Part shown: one piece after another, positions 53,737 to 63,547 of the stretch
Layout: the number at the start of each line of letters is the position of its first letter
How positions within the stretch are numbered: the first letter of the stretch is position 1
Assembly (NCBI RefSeq): GCF_000010665.1
Contig: NC_012796.1
Location: 3,439,501 to 3,503,500, forward strand
DNA: 64,000 bases
Source: Solidesulfovibrio magneticus RS-1
GTDB taxonomy: Bacteria > Desulfobacterota > Desulfovibrionia > Desulfovibrionales > Desulfovibrionaceae
Reading direction: 5' to 3'
The notes under the pieces: generated by a model
What the model was told of the DNA's origin: nothing
Database searches by the model: none
What the model saw: the letters and a program-made list of their open reading frames with translations, nothing else
Translations under genes and position numbers: made by a program

Positions 53737-55251
53737 ATGGCCCACATGGACCGCCCAAACCGCGCCGTGGTCATCGACGAGACCGGCGCACGCCGCACAC
53801 TGGCCGCCGGGGAAGCCGCCTTTGAGGCCCTGGCAGCGGGCGGGCGGCCGCTTTTTTTGGGCCTGGGACCCGATCCGGGCGTCGCCGTGGCCCTGGCCGG
53901 CGGGCAGCCGGCCGACTGGCTCGAATGCCCGGCCTTCGAGGCGGCCATGGGGCCGGATTGGCTTGCGCGCCTGCCGGCCGGCTGGAAACGCCTGACCCCA
54001 GGCGATCTGACGCCCGGGCGCGTCCGGGCCGCCCGCGTGATTTTCTATCGTCAAAACAGCCGGCTCTTCCCGTCATTTTGGGGGCCGGTCCTGGCCCGCC
54101 TCCAACTGGCTCTGCTCCCCGGGCCGGACCGGGCCGCGCGCAGCCCCGGGGTCATCCTGCCGCGCCCGGCCAAGGGCCTGCTTGAGCCGGAAATCGCCCG
54201 GGCGCTGACGGTGCTTGGCCGACCGGCCCTCGACATCGCCCCCGAAGCCTGCCCGGCCGCCCTGGCCGCCCTGCTCTCCCGGCAGACGCCGTCCGCTCTG
54301 CTCTCCATAAACGGGGCCGGCCTGGATGACGAGGGAATTTCCGCCGCCCTTTTGGCCGAGGCCGGCGTGCCCCTGGCCATCTGGTTCGTGGACAACCCGT
54401 TCCATGTACTGGGCCGGTTTCGCGGCGGCTTCTGGAAGCGGGCGCTGCTGGCCGTCACCGACGACAGCTTTATCGAACCGTTGCGCCGTCTTGGGGCCGC
54501 CCGGACCCTGCATCTGCCGCTTGGGGCAAGCGCCCATTTCTTCGCGGCCGCGCCGACGCCGGAGCTGGCCGACGGGGCGGTCTTTGTCGGGCGCAGCGCC
54601 TTTGCCGGGCGCGATGCTTTTTTCGCCGGCTGCCGGCTGCCGGACGGGCTGACGGACACGGCCCGGGCCATGGTCGCGGCCGGCGGCCGGCCGGACTACT
54701 TCTGGTGGGCGGAAAAACTCGGCTTGGGCGCGCTTTGGCCCGGCAAGGCCGGCCGCGCCGCCGGGCTGGGGGCCGAGACAGCCTCCCTGGCCCTGCGGGC
54801 CGGGGCGCTTGCCGCCGTGGCCGAGGCTATGCCGCTGGTCGTTTACGGCGACGAAGGCTGGCGCGAGCTTTTGCCCGAAGGCGTGTCCCTGTTCCCGCCG
54901 GTAGATTACTACGGCACGCTGCCGGGCCTCTACGCCGGGGGCGGGGTGACGCTCAACGCCACCAGCCTGCTGCTTCCCCGGGGGCTCACCCAGCGCCATT
55001 TCGACGTCTGGGCGGCTGGCGGCTGTCTTGTCACCGACGCGACCCCGGGCCTGGACCTGTTCCCGGCCGCTCTGACCGCGCCCGTAAGCTACGCTGCACC
55101 GGGGCAGGCCGGAAAGCTTGCCGCCAACCTGCTGGCCCAGCCCCAACGCCGGGCCGATCTGGCCGCGTCCTGGCGGGAGGCCATCGCCGCCGGCCATCGC
55201 TACGAACACCGGCTGGCCGCCCTGTTTGCACGGTTGTCAGACGACTTCTGA
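53737..55251 (+). CDS. CgeB-like glycosyltransferase
   Basis: A 504-residue protein. The C-terminal third (VVYGDEGWRELLPEGVSLFP, YYGTLPGLYAGGGVTLNATS, FDVWAAGGCLVTD) matches the glycosyltransferase domain of the CgeB/DUF3880 type. The middle holds VPLAIWFVDNPFHVLGRF, typical of DUF3880. Very Ala/Leu-rich. Probably glycosylates a surface protein or polysaccharide. The ATG follows AAGGAAAAGACGCCGCC, a long spacing. Confidence 0.7.
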   Translation: MAHMDRPNRAVVIDETGARRTLAAGEAAFEALAAGGRPLFLGLGPDPGVAVALAGGQPADWLECPAFEAAMGPDWLARLPAGWKRLTPGDLTPGRVRAARVIFYRQNSRLFPSFWGPVLARLQLALLPGPDRAARSPGVILPRPAKGLLEPEIARALTVLGRPALDIAPEACPAALAALLSRQTPSALLSINGAGLDDEGISAALLAEAGVPLAIWFVDNPFHVLGRFRGGFWKRALLAVTDDSFIEPLRRLGAARTLHLPLGASAHFFAAAPTPELADGAVFVGRSAFAGRDAFFAGCRLPDGLTDTARAMVAAGGRPDYFWWAEKLGLGALWPGKAGRAAGLGAETASLALRAGALAAVAEAMPLVVYGDEGWRELLPEGVSLFPPVDYYGTLPGLYAGGGVTLNATSLLLPRGLTQRHFDVWAAGGCLVTDATPGLDLFPAALTAPVSYAAPGQAGKLAANLLAQPQRRADLAASWREAIAAGHRYEHRLAALFARLSDDF

Positions 55252-55379
55252 CAGCCTGACGCCACTACCGGCGTCCGCCTTCACCCGCGTTCTCCTCCCG
55301 TGAAGCCATGTCCCCTAAATCGCGAACGCAACACGCCTTCTCCGTCCAGGGGCGGTTCCCGACCCAAGGCGTATCCCGC

Positions 55380-55781
55380 TTATTTGACCGGCAGCCGCCA
55401 GGATGGATCGTAGCGCCCCTGCCGGGGCCGGCGCGAGGTGCCGCCGTGCAGCCCCCGGCGCACGAAATAGAGCAGCCGTTTGCTGAATTTGGCCGCCCAG
55501 GCGTCGCAGGCCTTGTCCTGGCGGATGCGCTCGACCAGATTCTCGGCCCCGCCGGGCAGGCGCTCGCGCTTGGCGATGCGCCGCCGCAGGGCGTAGTGCC
55601 CCAACTCATCGACCAGGATCATGGTCTTGCGAAAATCCCGAATCGAGCGGTTGACGTAAATGTGGTAGCGGCCGTCGCGAAACAGCAAAAAACCCCAGCT
55701 ATCAATGTCGTCGACCTCGGTGACCACGAGGTCGACGCGTTTGCCGGCCATTTCCATGAGCCTGGCCAGTAGGCCTGCCAT
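55380..55781 (-). CDS. Hypothetical protein with a DELGH motif
   Basis: A 133-residue protein with AAGGAG before ATG 55781. YHIYVNRSIRDFRKTMILVDELGHYALRRR resembles the core of ImmA/IrrE-type metalloproteases, but HExxH reads DELGH, so the first zinc His is lost. WGFLLFRDGRYHIYV precedes it as in those proteins. The basic C-terminus (SRRPRQGRYD) may bind nucleic acid. It may be an inactive relative or a variant active site. Confidence 0.55.
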   Translation of the reverse strand: MAGLLARLMEMAGKRVDLVVTEVDDIDSWGFLLFRDGRYHIYVNRSIRDFRKTMILVDELGHYALRRRIAKRERLPGGAENLVERIRQDKACDAWAAKFSKRLLYFVRRGLHGGTSRRPRQGRYDPSWRLPVK

Positions 55782-55950
55782 AGGCGCTCCTTTGCCGGCA
55801 CGGGGCCGACCTTCCATGGATAAGCCTTGCATCCGGGCCGTCAAGACGCGGGCGGCCAGGGGCGATGCTTGTGCCGCCAACGATGGCATGATAACCATTT
55901 TCAGGCAATTGCTTGTCCCGTAAACGGCCAGACGTACCCAAGGCCCGACC

Positions 55951-56385
55951 ATGGCGCTCCTCGAATACCGAAACTGCCCCCGCTGCGGCCATTCGACCTG
56001 GCAGGAATTCACGCCCCTGGCCGACGCCGACAGCTCCTACTGGCGCTGCCGCGACTGCGGCGACCGGCGCGCCGCCAAGCGCGTGCGCATCGAAGAAACC
56101 GCCCTGCTCCACCGGGGACGGCTGCAAACCGCCACGAGCTGCGCCGACGTGCTCATCCGCGACTTAAGTCGCGACGGCGCGCGGCTTTGCCTGGACGAAG
56201 ACATGCCCGTCGCACTTGCCGTGGACCAGACCGTGGCCTTTAATCCGCAGCTCCAGCCCTTCGGCGAACTGGCCCAATACATCCCCAGCGTCGTGCGCTG
56301 GATCAAGGGCCAGGAATTCGGCCTGCTCTTCACCCGCCCCCTGGCCATCTCGTCCGGTGACATCCGGCGCATCGTCAAGAATTAG
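55951..56385 (+). CDS. PilZ-domain c-di-GMP receptor with zinc ribbon
   Basis: A 144-residue protein. An N-terminal zinc ribbon (NCPRCGHST at about 8-16, WRCRDCGD at about 31-38) leads directly into the PilZ RxxxR motif (DRRAAKRVRI), and the second motif is LIRDLSRDGARL. Both c-di-GMP-binding motifs are intact, so binding is expected. It could respond to the diguanylate cyclase at 10568 or others. The partner is unknown. Confidence 0.8.
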   Translation: MALLEYRNCPRCGHSTWQEFTPLADADSSYWRCRDCGDRRAAKRVRIEETALLHRGRLQTATSCADVLIRDLSRDGARLCLDEDMPVALAVDQTVAFNPQLQPFGELAQYIPSVVRWIKGQEFGLLFTRPLAISSGDIRRIVKN

Positions 56386-56494
56386 GCCCGCCCCGCCCAC
56401 CCTTCGGCCGTTGCCTCCGCCCCACCAAGGGCGTATGCTGGATCAGACCGGAATCCTCCGGCCTTCCCTCAACCCAGGCGCGGCGCGGTTAGCG

Positions 56495-56659
56495 ATGGAC
56501 TACGAAAAGATTCGGCACGCGGCAAAGACCGGCGACAAGATCCTCGAACTGGCCGTCTCCATCGGCCTCGATCCGGCCCGCCACACCATCCAGGAACTGG
56601 CCGACCGGCTGCTGGCCCAGGCCCTGGCCGAAAGCGGCGCGGACGCGCCGTGTAAATAA
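56495..56659 (+). CDS. Small hypothetical protein
   Basis: A 54-residue helical protein (MDYEKIRHAAKTGDKILELA, IGLDPARHTIQELADRLLAQ). No clear ribosome site. Its sequence looks natural and slightly helical-repeat-like, so it is probably a real small gene after the PilZ gene. Confidence 0.45.
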   Translation: MDYEKIRHAAKTGDKILELAVSIGLDPARHTIQELADRLLAQALAESGADAPCK

Positions 56660-56682
56660 GTATGGAGAGGGAAACAAAGAAA

Positions 56683-56706
56683 AGATGCCTCCGGCGGCCG
56701 GGGGAT
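56683..56706 (-). repeat. Partial palindromic intergenic repeat, copy 9
   Basis: GATGCCTCCGGCGGCCGGGG, reverse orientation, tail only. Confidence 0.6.
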
Positions 56707-56779
56707 TTAAGAGACCGTTGCCTCTGGCCCATCAGCCAGGGGGACAACAGCGAGCCTACGCATAGGCAAAATGTCTGCA

Positions 56780-56811
56780 AAAGGGGCCTCTCCATCTGGA
56801 GAGGCCCCTTT
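56780..56811. terminator. Bidirectional terminator
   Basis: AAAGGGGCCTCTCCA (56780-56794) and TGGAGAGGCCCCTTT (56797-56811) form a perfect 15-bp stem after the DUF1254 gene. Confidence 0.85.
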
Positions 56812-56828
56812 GCATTCCGGGACAAGGC

Positions 56829-58253
56829 TTAGTTAATGGCCTTGACCTCGGGGACCTTCCAGGTGTTGTTCAAGATCGACGGCGTTTTTTCCTTGGGCCA
56901 GTACATCCGCAGCATGAGCACGAAGGTGTCCTTGGGCGCGGGCAGCCAGTTCGACTCCTTGTCCGGGCCGGGATTCTCGTTTTGGATATACAGATCGACC
57001 GAACCGTCCGCATTGGCCTTGAGGTTGTCGCGAGCGCTGATGCTCTGCCGGTTGATGGGATTTTTGACGAAAAAATAATCCTTGTCATACATCGTCAGCG
57101 ACCAGAAGCCGTCCACCGGCGGCAGTTGGCCCTTGGGAAAACGCATGACGTACTTTTTTTCTCCGGAATAGGTTCCAACCAGGCTCGGGCCTTCCGACGT
57201 CGGATACACGGCGTCCTGGGACAGGTTGGCCCCCAGGCCGTAATAGGTGACCATGGCCCGCTGGACGTAGTCCGTGCCGTACGAACCGCACTTGCCCAGG
57301 ATCAGCCAGCCGTTTTCAAAGCGGTTTTCACCGGTCAAAATGCCTTCCTTCATCCACAGCTTGATGCGCTCCTGGGCCACCGTCGGCACGATGGCCAGGG
57401 CGTTCTTGGCCAGGGGACCGAGCTTGGCGGCGTCAAACGGCTTGCCCGGTTCGATGCCGAGCTTGGCCAATTTGGCGACCATGGCCTTGTCGGCCGGCGC
57501 GGGCGGATTGTCCTTGAGAAGCTTGGCCAGCAGATTGAAGTAGTCCACGGCGCTTAAGGCGTTGACCTGCTCCCGGACCGGGGTGCGCATGTCGATGGCG
57601 GGATCGACCGTGACCGGCGGCGGCGTGTAGGGCTTGCCGTAGGAACCAAGCGGCACCGCCGTAATGGCGTCCTGCATCTTATGCACGAGGTCGTAATCCT
57701 CGGGCGTTCCGGTGCAATAGATGCGGCCAAGCACCCAGACCAGGGCCGTCGGCGACTTGTACTCTTTCACTCCGGCCGGAAGTTTGCCCTTCCAGCCCGG
57801 CCCGGTAATGGCATACTGCTGCGGCCCCGTTCCGGTGGTGCGCTTGCCCGGCGAGGCAAAGACGTTGGTCCAGGCGTCAAGCATGGGGAAGAGATAGTAC
57901 CGGCCGCTGGCCTCCGGCAGGCTGATCACCCAGGGCTCCTTGGAAACGTCGAGCCAGGTGGTGGTGTAGAGGGTGTCGGCGTTGGGGGCCGTCACCTGCC
58001 GGTCTTCCACGGCGGGATAGGCCCGCAGCCGCAGGAACTGGCCCATGGGCGCAGCCATGGCCTCCGGTTTGGCCACATTGGTGAGCACGCGCTTCGTCAT
58101 TTCCATGGTGACCAGCGGATAGCCGTAGACATACGCTTCGACGGCAAGAGGCAGAGCCTCGATGACATTTTCCTTGGCCTGGACGGATGTTGCGGCCAGG
58201 AGGGACAACACGGCCCACAGGGGCAGCATCCGTTTAAACAGTCGGCACTTCAT
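56829..58253 (-). CDS. DUF1254/DUF1214 secreted protein
   Basis: A 474-residue protein with a signal peptide (LPLWAVLSLLAATSVQAKE). DUF1254 near the start (AYVYGYPLVTMEMTKRVL, APNADTLYTTTWLDVSKEPW) and C-terminal DUF1214 (PPVDGFWSLTMYDKDYFFVKN, LKANADGSVDLYIQNENPG, LMLRMYWPKE) are both present. Family role unclear; members are periplasmic. ATG 58253 has AAGGAG 9 bases upstream. Confidence 0.85.
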   Translation of the reverse strand: MKCRLFKRMLPLWAVLSLLAATSVQAKENVIEALPLAVEAYVYGYPLVTMEMTKRVLTNVAKPEAMAAPMGQFLRLRAYPAVEDRQVTAPNADTLYTTTWLDVSKEPWVISLPEASGRYYLFPMLDAWTNVFASPGKRTTGTGPQQYAITGPGWKGKLPAGVKEYKSPTALVWVLGRIYCTGTPEDYDLVHKMQDAITAVPLGSYGKPYTPPPVTVDPAIDMRTPVREQVNALSAVDYFNLLAKLLKDNPPAPADKAMVAKLAKLGIEPGKPFDAAKLGPLAKNALAIVPTVAQERIKLWMKEGILTGENRFENGWLILGKCGSYGTDYVQRAMVTYYGLGANLSQDAVYPTSEGPSLVGTYSGEKKYVMRFPKGQLPPVDGFWSLTMYDKDYFFVKNPINRQSISARDNLKANADGSVDLYIQNENPGPDKESNWLPAPKDTFVLMLRMYWPKEKTPSILNNTWKVPEVKAIN

Positions 58254-58705
58254 GTTGTTACGCTCCTTGCGGTTGGAATGACTCGAAAAGACGGCGCTAT
58301 CCGCCGGATATGCCTTTTGACCATCATCCACATAGCACGGAGCCGTCTCCGACTTCCAGAACTTTGCGAGATTGCTGCCCCCGCGCCACGGTCCGGGATG
58401 ACGCCAGGGACGGTCGCCGGCGACAAGGCGGCCAAGCCGGGCCGGAACATGTCCGGGACGGCCCGAACGGTCTTGCCGGAAACCGAAAGCGTTTGTCTGG
58501 AAACGCAGGGAAGATGGCGATGCGGAGCGCTGTCAAAAGGCAGGTGCGCTGCGGGCAGGGCTCAGACGGGCCAAGGGAATAAAAACCCCGAAGCCCTCGT
58601 CCGGCGTTGGCGGCGCCCGCCCGGGGCGAAGCCGGCGGCGGATGGGATCGTCTGGCGTAAGCCGCCGCCCGGGGCGGGCGGCGGCGTTGATTCAGGCGGC
58701 CGTTT
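58254..58705. other. Intergenic stretch
   Basis: About 450 bases. It holds the promoter region of the DUF1254 gene and, near 58610-58690, G+C-rich inverted repeats (GCCCGCCCGGGGCG with CGCCCGGGGCGGGC) that may terminate the Sel1 gene. No supportable coding frame. Confidence 0.4.
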
Positions 58706-59365
58706 TCAGCCGCCCCGGCGCGGGGCGGCGGCCGGCGCGGGCGCGGGCGGCGTCTTACGCGGCGTCCAGGCGTTGACCATGGCCTGCATGGAATCGATCT
58801 GGCGCTTGCTCAGGGTGGCCCCGATCTGGTCCCGCAGGGCCTGGGCCGCGCTCTTGTCCTCGGCCGGCGTGTCCGGCGCGGCCACGGCCAAGAGCGTCCA
58901 GAAGTAGGCCTTAACCGGATTGGCCTCCACGCCCTTGCCGTAAAGCTGCAAGGTGGCCAGCAGATATTGCGCCCCGCCCTTGCCGCCCTGGGCCGCCTCG
59001 GTGAGCTGTTTGACCGCTTCCTCGAAATTCTGGGGCACGCCCTGGCCGTAGTAATAGAGCTTGCCCAGACAGTACTGGGCCTCGGGGCTGCCGGCGGAGG
59101 CCGCCTTGCGGAACCACTCCGCCGCCTTGGCGTAATCCTGGGCCACGCCCTGGCCCATGTAGTACATGGCCGCGATCTGGTTTTGCAGGGTCACGTCGCC
59201 GGCTGTGGCCAGGGGCAAAAACTCCTCGAAAGCCCGGGTATGGTCGCCGTCGCGCCAGGCGGCGCGCCCTTCCTCCAGTCCGGCCCGGGCCATGGCGGCC
59301 TGTCCCAAGGCCACCCCGACAAGGCAGCCAAGCACCAACGCCAGCCTGCGGCAACGATCAGCCAC
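58706..59365 (-). CDS. Secreted Sel1-repeat protein
   Basis: A 219-residue protein starting with GTG 59365 (AAGGAGG 7 bases upstream); the start overlaps the stop of the permease gene by 8 bases. The signal peptide (LALVLGCLVGVALGQAAMA) is followed by Sel1/TPR-like repeats (AAMYYMGQGVAQDYAKAAEW, LGKLYYYGQGVPQNFEEAVK, LATLQLYGKGVEANPVKAYF) and a proline/alanine tail. Such proteins act as periplasmic scaffolds. Confidence 0.85.
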   Translation of the reverse strand: MADRCRRLALVLGCLVGVALGQAAMARAGLEEGRAAWRDGDHTRAFEEFLPLATAGDVTLQNQIAAMYYMGQGVAQDYAKAAEWFRKAASAGSPEAQYCLGKLYYYGQGVPQNFEEAVKQLTEAAQGGKGGAQYLLATLQLYGKGVEANPVKAYFWTLLAVAAPDTPAEDKSAAQALRDQIGATLSKRQIDSMQAMVNAWTPRKTPPAPAPAAAPRRGG

Positions 59366-60467
59366 GCCCGCCCTCCTTGACCGCCTCCGTGGAACACGGC
59401 GGACACGGCGCGGCCTTGCCGGTTTCCAGGTCCTGCCCGAGGATGACATAGCGGAAAATAAACACCGACACCGGCACGCCAAGCACCATGCCCCACAAGC
59501 CAAAAAGCTTATGACCCACATAGAGAATGATCAGCGTGACCAAGGGGCTGATCTTGAACATGGCGGCCACAATGCGGGGATTTAAAATATAGGTCTCGAT
59601 GGTGTGGACCACGATGATCATGACGATGGCCCACAGGGCGTGGCTGGGGCCCACGGTATTGACGGCCACGAGCACGATGGGGGCCGAGGAGATAAACGTT
59701 CCGAGGACCGGTATGAGGCCGCAGAAAAAGACCACCGTGGAGAGCAGCCCCACCGGCTGGATGCCGAGCAGATACATGCCCAGGGCGGTCAGCACCGTGT
59801 TGACCCCGGCGATCATCATCTGGGCCCGAAAGCCCATGCCCACCACGATGGCAAAGCGCACCACGCTGCGGGCCGTGACGTCGTAGATGTCGCGCAGCCG
59901 CGAATCGCGAAGCGAGATGGTCTTGGCCCGCAGCTTGGGGAAGTCGAGCATGATGAGGAAGCTGAAAAGCGTACCCAGCAGAAAGGTCGAGACGTAGGTG
60001 GTGACCTGATTGAGCGAATTGACGGCCAGGGCGAAAAGCGTTTCGGCCTTGACCCCGACCAGGGCTTCCAGGGCCAGGTAATCTTTGACCTTGGAGATGG
60101 GCGCGGCCATGTCCGGGGCCAGCCAGGCCCATTGGTCGAGGTGCTTGCGCAGGGTCTCCAGGGTGTCGGGGAGCTTTTTGAGGAAAGCGGCGGATTCGGT
60201 CCCGATCTTGGGCACCACCGAACTGATGATGGTCAGCACCACGGCCAGAAAGATGAGATAGATCGCCGTGGTCCAAAGCGATCTTGGCCAGCGCGTCCTG
60301 GCGGCCAGCTGCTCGATGGGGCCGCTGAACAGGAAGCACAGGATGTAGGTGGTGAAAACCAGCCCGAAAAGGCCGTAGTAACTCGTCAGCCACACCAGAC
60401 CGAAAAAGGCCGCCCAAATGGCCAGGGTCTTGTTGGTGCGCAGGAGCTGGGCAATGTCGAATGCCAT
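59358..60467 (-). CDS. AI-2E family transporter
   Basis: A 369-residue membrane protein with about eight hydrophobic helices. The family core (LIPVLGTFISSAPIVLVAV and HTIETYILNPRIVAAMFKISPLVTLIILYVGHKLFGLWGMVLGVPV) is plain. Members export diverse small molecules; the substrate cannot be predicted. ATG 60467 (MAFDIAQLLRTNK) is chosen. Translationally coupled to the Sel1 gene. Confidence 0.88.
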   Translation of the reverse strand: MAFDIAQLLRTNKTLAIWAAFFGLVWLTSYYGLFGLVFTTYILCFLFSGPIEQLAARTRWPRSLWTTAIYLIFLAVVLTIISSVVPKIGTESAAFLKKLPDTLETLRKHLDQWAWLAPDMAAPISKVKDYLALEALVGVKAETLFALAVNSLNQVTTYVSTFLLGTLFSFLIMLDFPKLRAKTISLRDSRLRDIYDVTARSVVRFAIVVGMGFRAQMMIAGVNTVLTALGMYLLGIQPVGLLSTVVFFCGLIPVLGTFISSAPIVLVAVNTVGPSHALWAIVMIIVVHTIETYILNPRIVAAMFKISPLVTLIILYVGHKLFGLWGMVLGVPVSVFIFRYVILGQDLETGKAAPCPPCSTEAVKEGGRG

Positions 60468-60648
60468 AGGTTCGTCCCGGTAGCACAATCGGAAGCCGGC
60501 GACAATCGCGGGCGGGCGGCGGCGGCACGGCAAAGGCGTGACGCCACGGACGCCCCAAGCATCTTGCCGGTCGCTCCGATCCTGCGTATGACCCCTTGTC
60601 CCTTTTTTCCCAGGGACCCTATCCTCACTGCAAAAGGACCGCAACGCC

Positions 60649-61782
60649 GTGCAACTCCCTCCCTTTCGCCTGGAGCGTTTTTTCGCCCGCCACGAGTTCA
60701 CCGCCCCGCATCTTTTGTGCTGCTCCGACGGCGAGTCGCTGTCCGTTGGGGAGCTTCTCGACCTCGTGCCCGGCGCGGCCGACGGACTGTCCCGGGTTCA
60801 CCTGGGCTACACCGAATCCAAGGGCGCGCCAGCCCTGCGCCAGGCCGTGGCCGACCTCTACGAGTCCACGCAACCCGACGACGTGCTGGTCCACGTCGGG
60901 GCCGAAGAGGCCATCTTCACCTTCATGGCCGCCACCCTTACCCCCGGCGACACGGTGGTGGTGGTCGATCCCCGCTACCAGTCGCTTTCCGACGTGGCCC
61001 AAAGCCTTGGCGCGCGCGTCCTGCCCTGGCGGCTGGACCCGGCCCGGGGTTTCGCCCCGGACCTGGGCGAACTGCAGGCCCTGCTGGCCGAGCCGACGGT
61101 CAAGGCCTTGGTGGTCAATTTCCCCCACAATCCGACGGGCTATATGCCCGCGCCCGAGGATTTCGCGGCCATCCTGGCGGCGGCGGCCGCGCGCGGGGTG
61201 CGTGTTTTTTCCGACGAGGTCTACCGCTGCTCCGAAGCCGAGGGGGTCGCTCCCCTGCCCGCCGCCTGCGACCTTGATCCCCGGGCGGTGTCGCTGGGGG
61301 TGCTGTCCAAATCCTACGGCTTGGCCGGGCTTCGGGTGGGTTGGGCAGCCTGCCGCGACCGGGAACTGCTTGCCCGCATGGCCTCGGTCAAGGACTACCT
61401 GTCCATCTGCGGTTCGGCCCCGTCGGAATACCTGGCGACCTGCGCCCTGGCCGCCGGGGGCAAGCTCCTTGCCCGCATGGCCGGCATCCTGGAGCCGAAT
61501 CGGCGCGCCCTCACGGAGTTCTTCACGTCCCGGGCCGATCTGTTCGATTTCACGCCCCCGCGCGGCGGCCTGACCGCTTTCCCGGCCCTGCGCCAGGGAT
61601 CGACCGACGCCTTCTGCCAGGCGCTGCTCGAAGCGACCGGCGTGCTGCTCCTGCCCGGCAGCCTCTACGGCGACGCCTGGGCCAAACATTTTCGCATCGG
61701 TTTTGGCCGGGTCGATTTCCGGCAAAATTGCGAACGCCTGGCCGGGTTTTGCCAAAATTGGAACCCCGCCCAGGGTTCCTGA
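60649..61782 (+). CDS. Class I/II aminotransferase
   Basis: A 377-residue PLP enzyme with GTG 60649. HLGYTESKGAPALRQAVADL, VVNFPHNPTGYMPAPEDF, VRVFSDEVYR and LSKSYGLAGLRVGW (PLP Lys in SKS) are the fold-type I motifs; the C-terminal Arg is in HFRIGFGR. Length is typical. Amino-acid specificity unknown; it precedes an amino-acid ABC transporter. Confidence 0.85.
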   Translation: MQLPPFRLERFFARHEFTAPHLLCCSDGESLSVGELLDLVPGAADGLSRVHLGYTESKGAPALRQAVADLYESTQPDDVLVHVGAEEAIFTFMAATLTPGDTVVVVDPRYQSLSDVAQSLGARVLPWRLDPARGFAPDLGELQALLAEPTVKALVVNFPHNPTGYMPAPEDFAAILAAAAARGVRVFSDEVYRCSEAEGVAPLPAACDLDPRAVSLGVLSKSYGLAGLRVGWAACRDRELLARMASVKDYLSICGSAPSEYLATCALAAGGKLLARMAGILEPNRRALTEFFTSRADLFDFTPPRGGLTAFPALRQGSTDAFCQALLEATGVLLLPGSLYGDAWAKHFRIGFGRVDFRQNCERLAGFCQNWNPAQGS

Positions 61783-61919
61783 CAGGGGCCAAGCTCCCGG
61801 TTTTCGAGCGGCCGAGTCTTGAATTTTGTTGAAGATTCGGCCACAAGAGCGTGACAAACTTTCCCGGCGTTAAGGGTACGTTCCCTTTTTCCTATTAACC
61901 GCAGCCACAGGAGTTTTCC

Positions 61920-62660
61920 ATGGTCAAAAAACTCGTCCTGACCCTCGCGCTTGTCGCCATGACGGCCTCCCCGACCCTGGCCAAAACCATCGTTTTCGCC
62001 ACCGACGCCACCTGGCCGCCCATGGAGTTCGTGAACGCCGACAAGAAGATCACCGGCCTTGCCGTCGATCTTATGGAAGCCGCCGGCAAGGAAGCCGGAT
62101 TCACCCCGGAATTCAAGGCCGTGGCCTGGGACGGCATCTTCGCCGGTCTGGCCGCCGGCAAGTACGACGCCATCTGCTCCTCGGTCACCATCACCGATGA
62201 GCGCAAGAACACCATGGACTTCTCCACCCCGTACATGAAGGTGCGCCAGGCCCTGGTCATCCCCAAGAAGTCCGCCGCCAAGTGCATTGAGGACCTCAAG
62301 GGCAAGACCCTGGGCGCCCAGATCAGCACCACCGGCCACTTTGCCGTCAAAAAGACCGAAGGCGTGAAGGATAAGTCCTACGACGAAGTCGGCCTGGCCT
62401 TCGAAGACCTGTACAACGGCCGCATCGACGGCGTGGTCTGCGATGATCCGGTCGCCAAGCTGTATGCCCTGAAAAAGGACAACTACAAGGACGCGCTGAA
62501 GATCGCCTGCATCATCCCGGCCGACGACGAACTGTACGGCGTGGCCGTGCAGAAGGGCAACAAGGAGACCCTGGAGCTCATCAACAAGGGTCTGGCCGCC
62601 GTCACCGCCAAGGGTCTGGACAAGGAAATCCTCAAGAAATGGCTCGGCACGGCCGACTAG
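61920..62660 (+). CDS. Amino-acid ABC transporter, substrate-binding protein
   Basis: A 246-residue periplasmic protein with a signal peptide (KKLVLTLALVAMTASPTLAK). Family 3 signature: VFATDATWPPMEF, ITGLAVDLMEAAGKEAGF, FTPEFKAVAWDGIFAGLAAGKYDAICSSVTIT. Binds a polar amino acid. ATG 61920 follows CAGGAG. First gene of a three-gene transporter operon. Confidence 0.93.
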   Translation: MVKKLVLTLALVAMTASPTLAKTIVFATDATWPPMEFVNADKKITGLAVDLMEAAGKEAGFTPEFKAVAWDGIFAGLAAGKYDAICSSVTITDERKNTMDFSTPYMKVRQALVIPKKSAAKCIEDLKGKTLGAQISTTGHFAVKKTEGVKDKSYDEVGLAFEDLYNGRIDGVVCDDPVAKLYALKKDNYKDALKIACIIPADDELYGVAVQKGNKETLELINKGLAAVTAKGLDKEILKKWLGTAD

Positions 62661-62734
62661 GCCCGACCGGTTAACCGTCTCCGTCCGCCGGCCGCCCACG
62701 CGGGGCCGGCGGACGCGCCGCGTGGAAGTGCCGC

Positions 62735-63533
62735 ATGAAACACCAAGGCAAGTGCGTCGTCGAAGAAACCCAGCCCATCGTCATTGACGTCGGCGACGGG
62801 GCCGCCATCCCCAAACCATCCGACAAAGGGCTGGTCTCGGCTTGGTGGCTGTCGTTTATCGGCGCGCTCATCACGCTGGGCTGCCTGCTCTATTTCAAGC
62901 CCGATCCGTATTTGCGGATTTTCAAGTTCATCCCGGACGGCATCCTGGTCACCTTCCAGGTCACCGTCAGCGCCATCGCCCTGGCCCTGGTCATCGGACT
63001 CATCACCGGCTTGGGGCGCATCTCGCGCAACAAGTACATCAACCTCGTGGCCTCCACCTATGTCGAGGTGGTGCGCGGGGTGCCGCTTCTGGTGCAGCTT
63101 TTCTACATCTACTACGCCCTTGGGCGTGTGGTGCACGTGCCGGACCTCCTGGCCGCGGTCATCTCCATGAGCGTATGCTACGGGGCCTACATGGGCGAGG
63201 TGTTCCGGGCCGGCATCACGGCCATCGCCGTGGGCCAGACCGAGGCCGCCCGGTCGCTTGGCTTCACCCGGTCCCAGACCATGTACTACGTGATCCTGCC
63301 CCAGGCCTGGCGCACCATTTTGCCGCCGGTCGGCAACGAATTCATCGCGCTGTTAAAGGACACCTCCCTGGTCTCCATCCTGGGCGTGGCCGACCTGCTG
63401 CGCCGGGGCCGCGAGTTCGCCTCGGAATCGTTTCTGTATTTCGAGACGTTCACCATGGTGGCCGTGGTCTACCTGATCATCACCTTGATTCTCTCCAAAC
63501 TGGTGAGTTTCATGGAGGAGCGTCTGTCGCACC

Positions 63534-63547
<14 letters not shown>
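62735..63547 (+). CDS. Amino-acid ABC transporter, permease
   Basis: A 270-residue HisM/GlnP-type permease with five or six transmembrane helices. The EAA loop is EAARSLGFTRSQTMYYVILPQAWRTILPP. The unusual N-terminal 40 residues (MKHQGKCVVEETQPIVI) are cytosolic. Its end overlaps the ATPase start by 14 bases. Confidence 0.93.
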
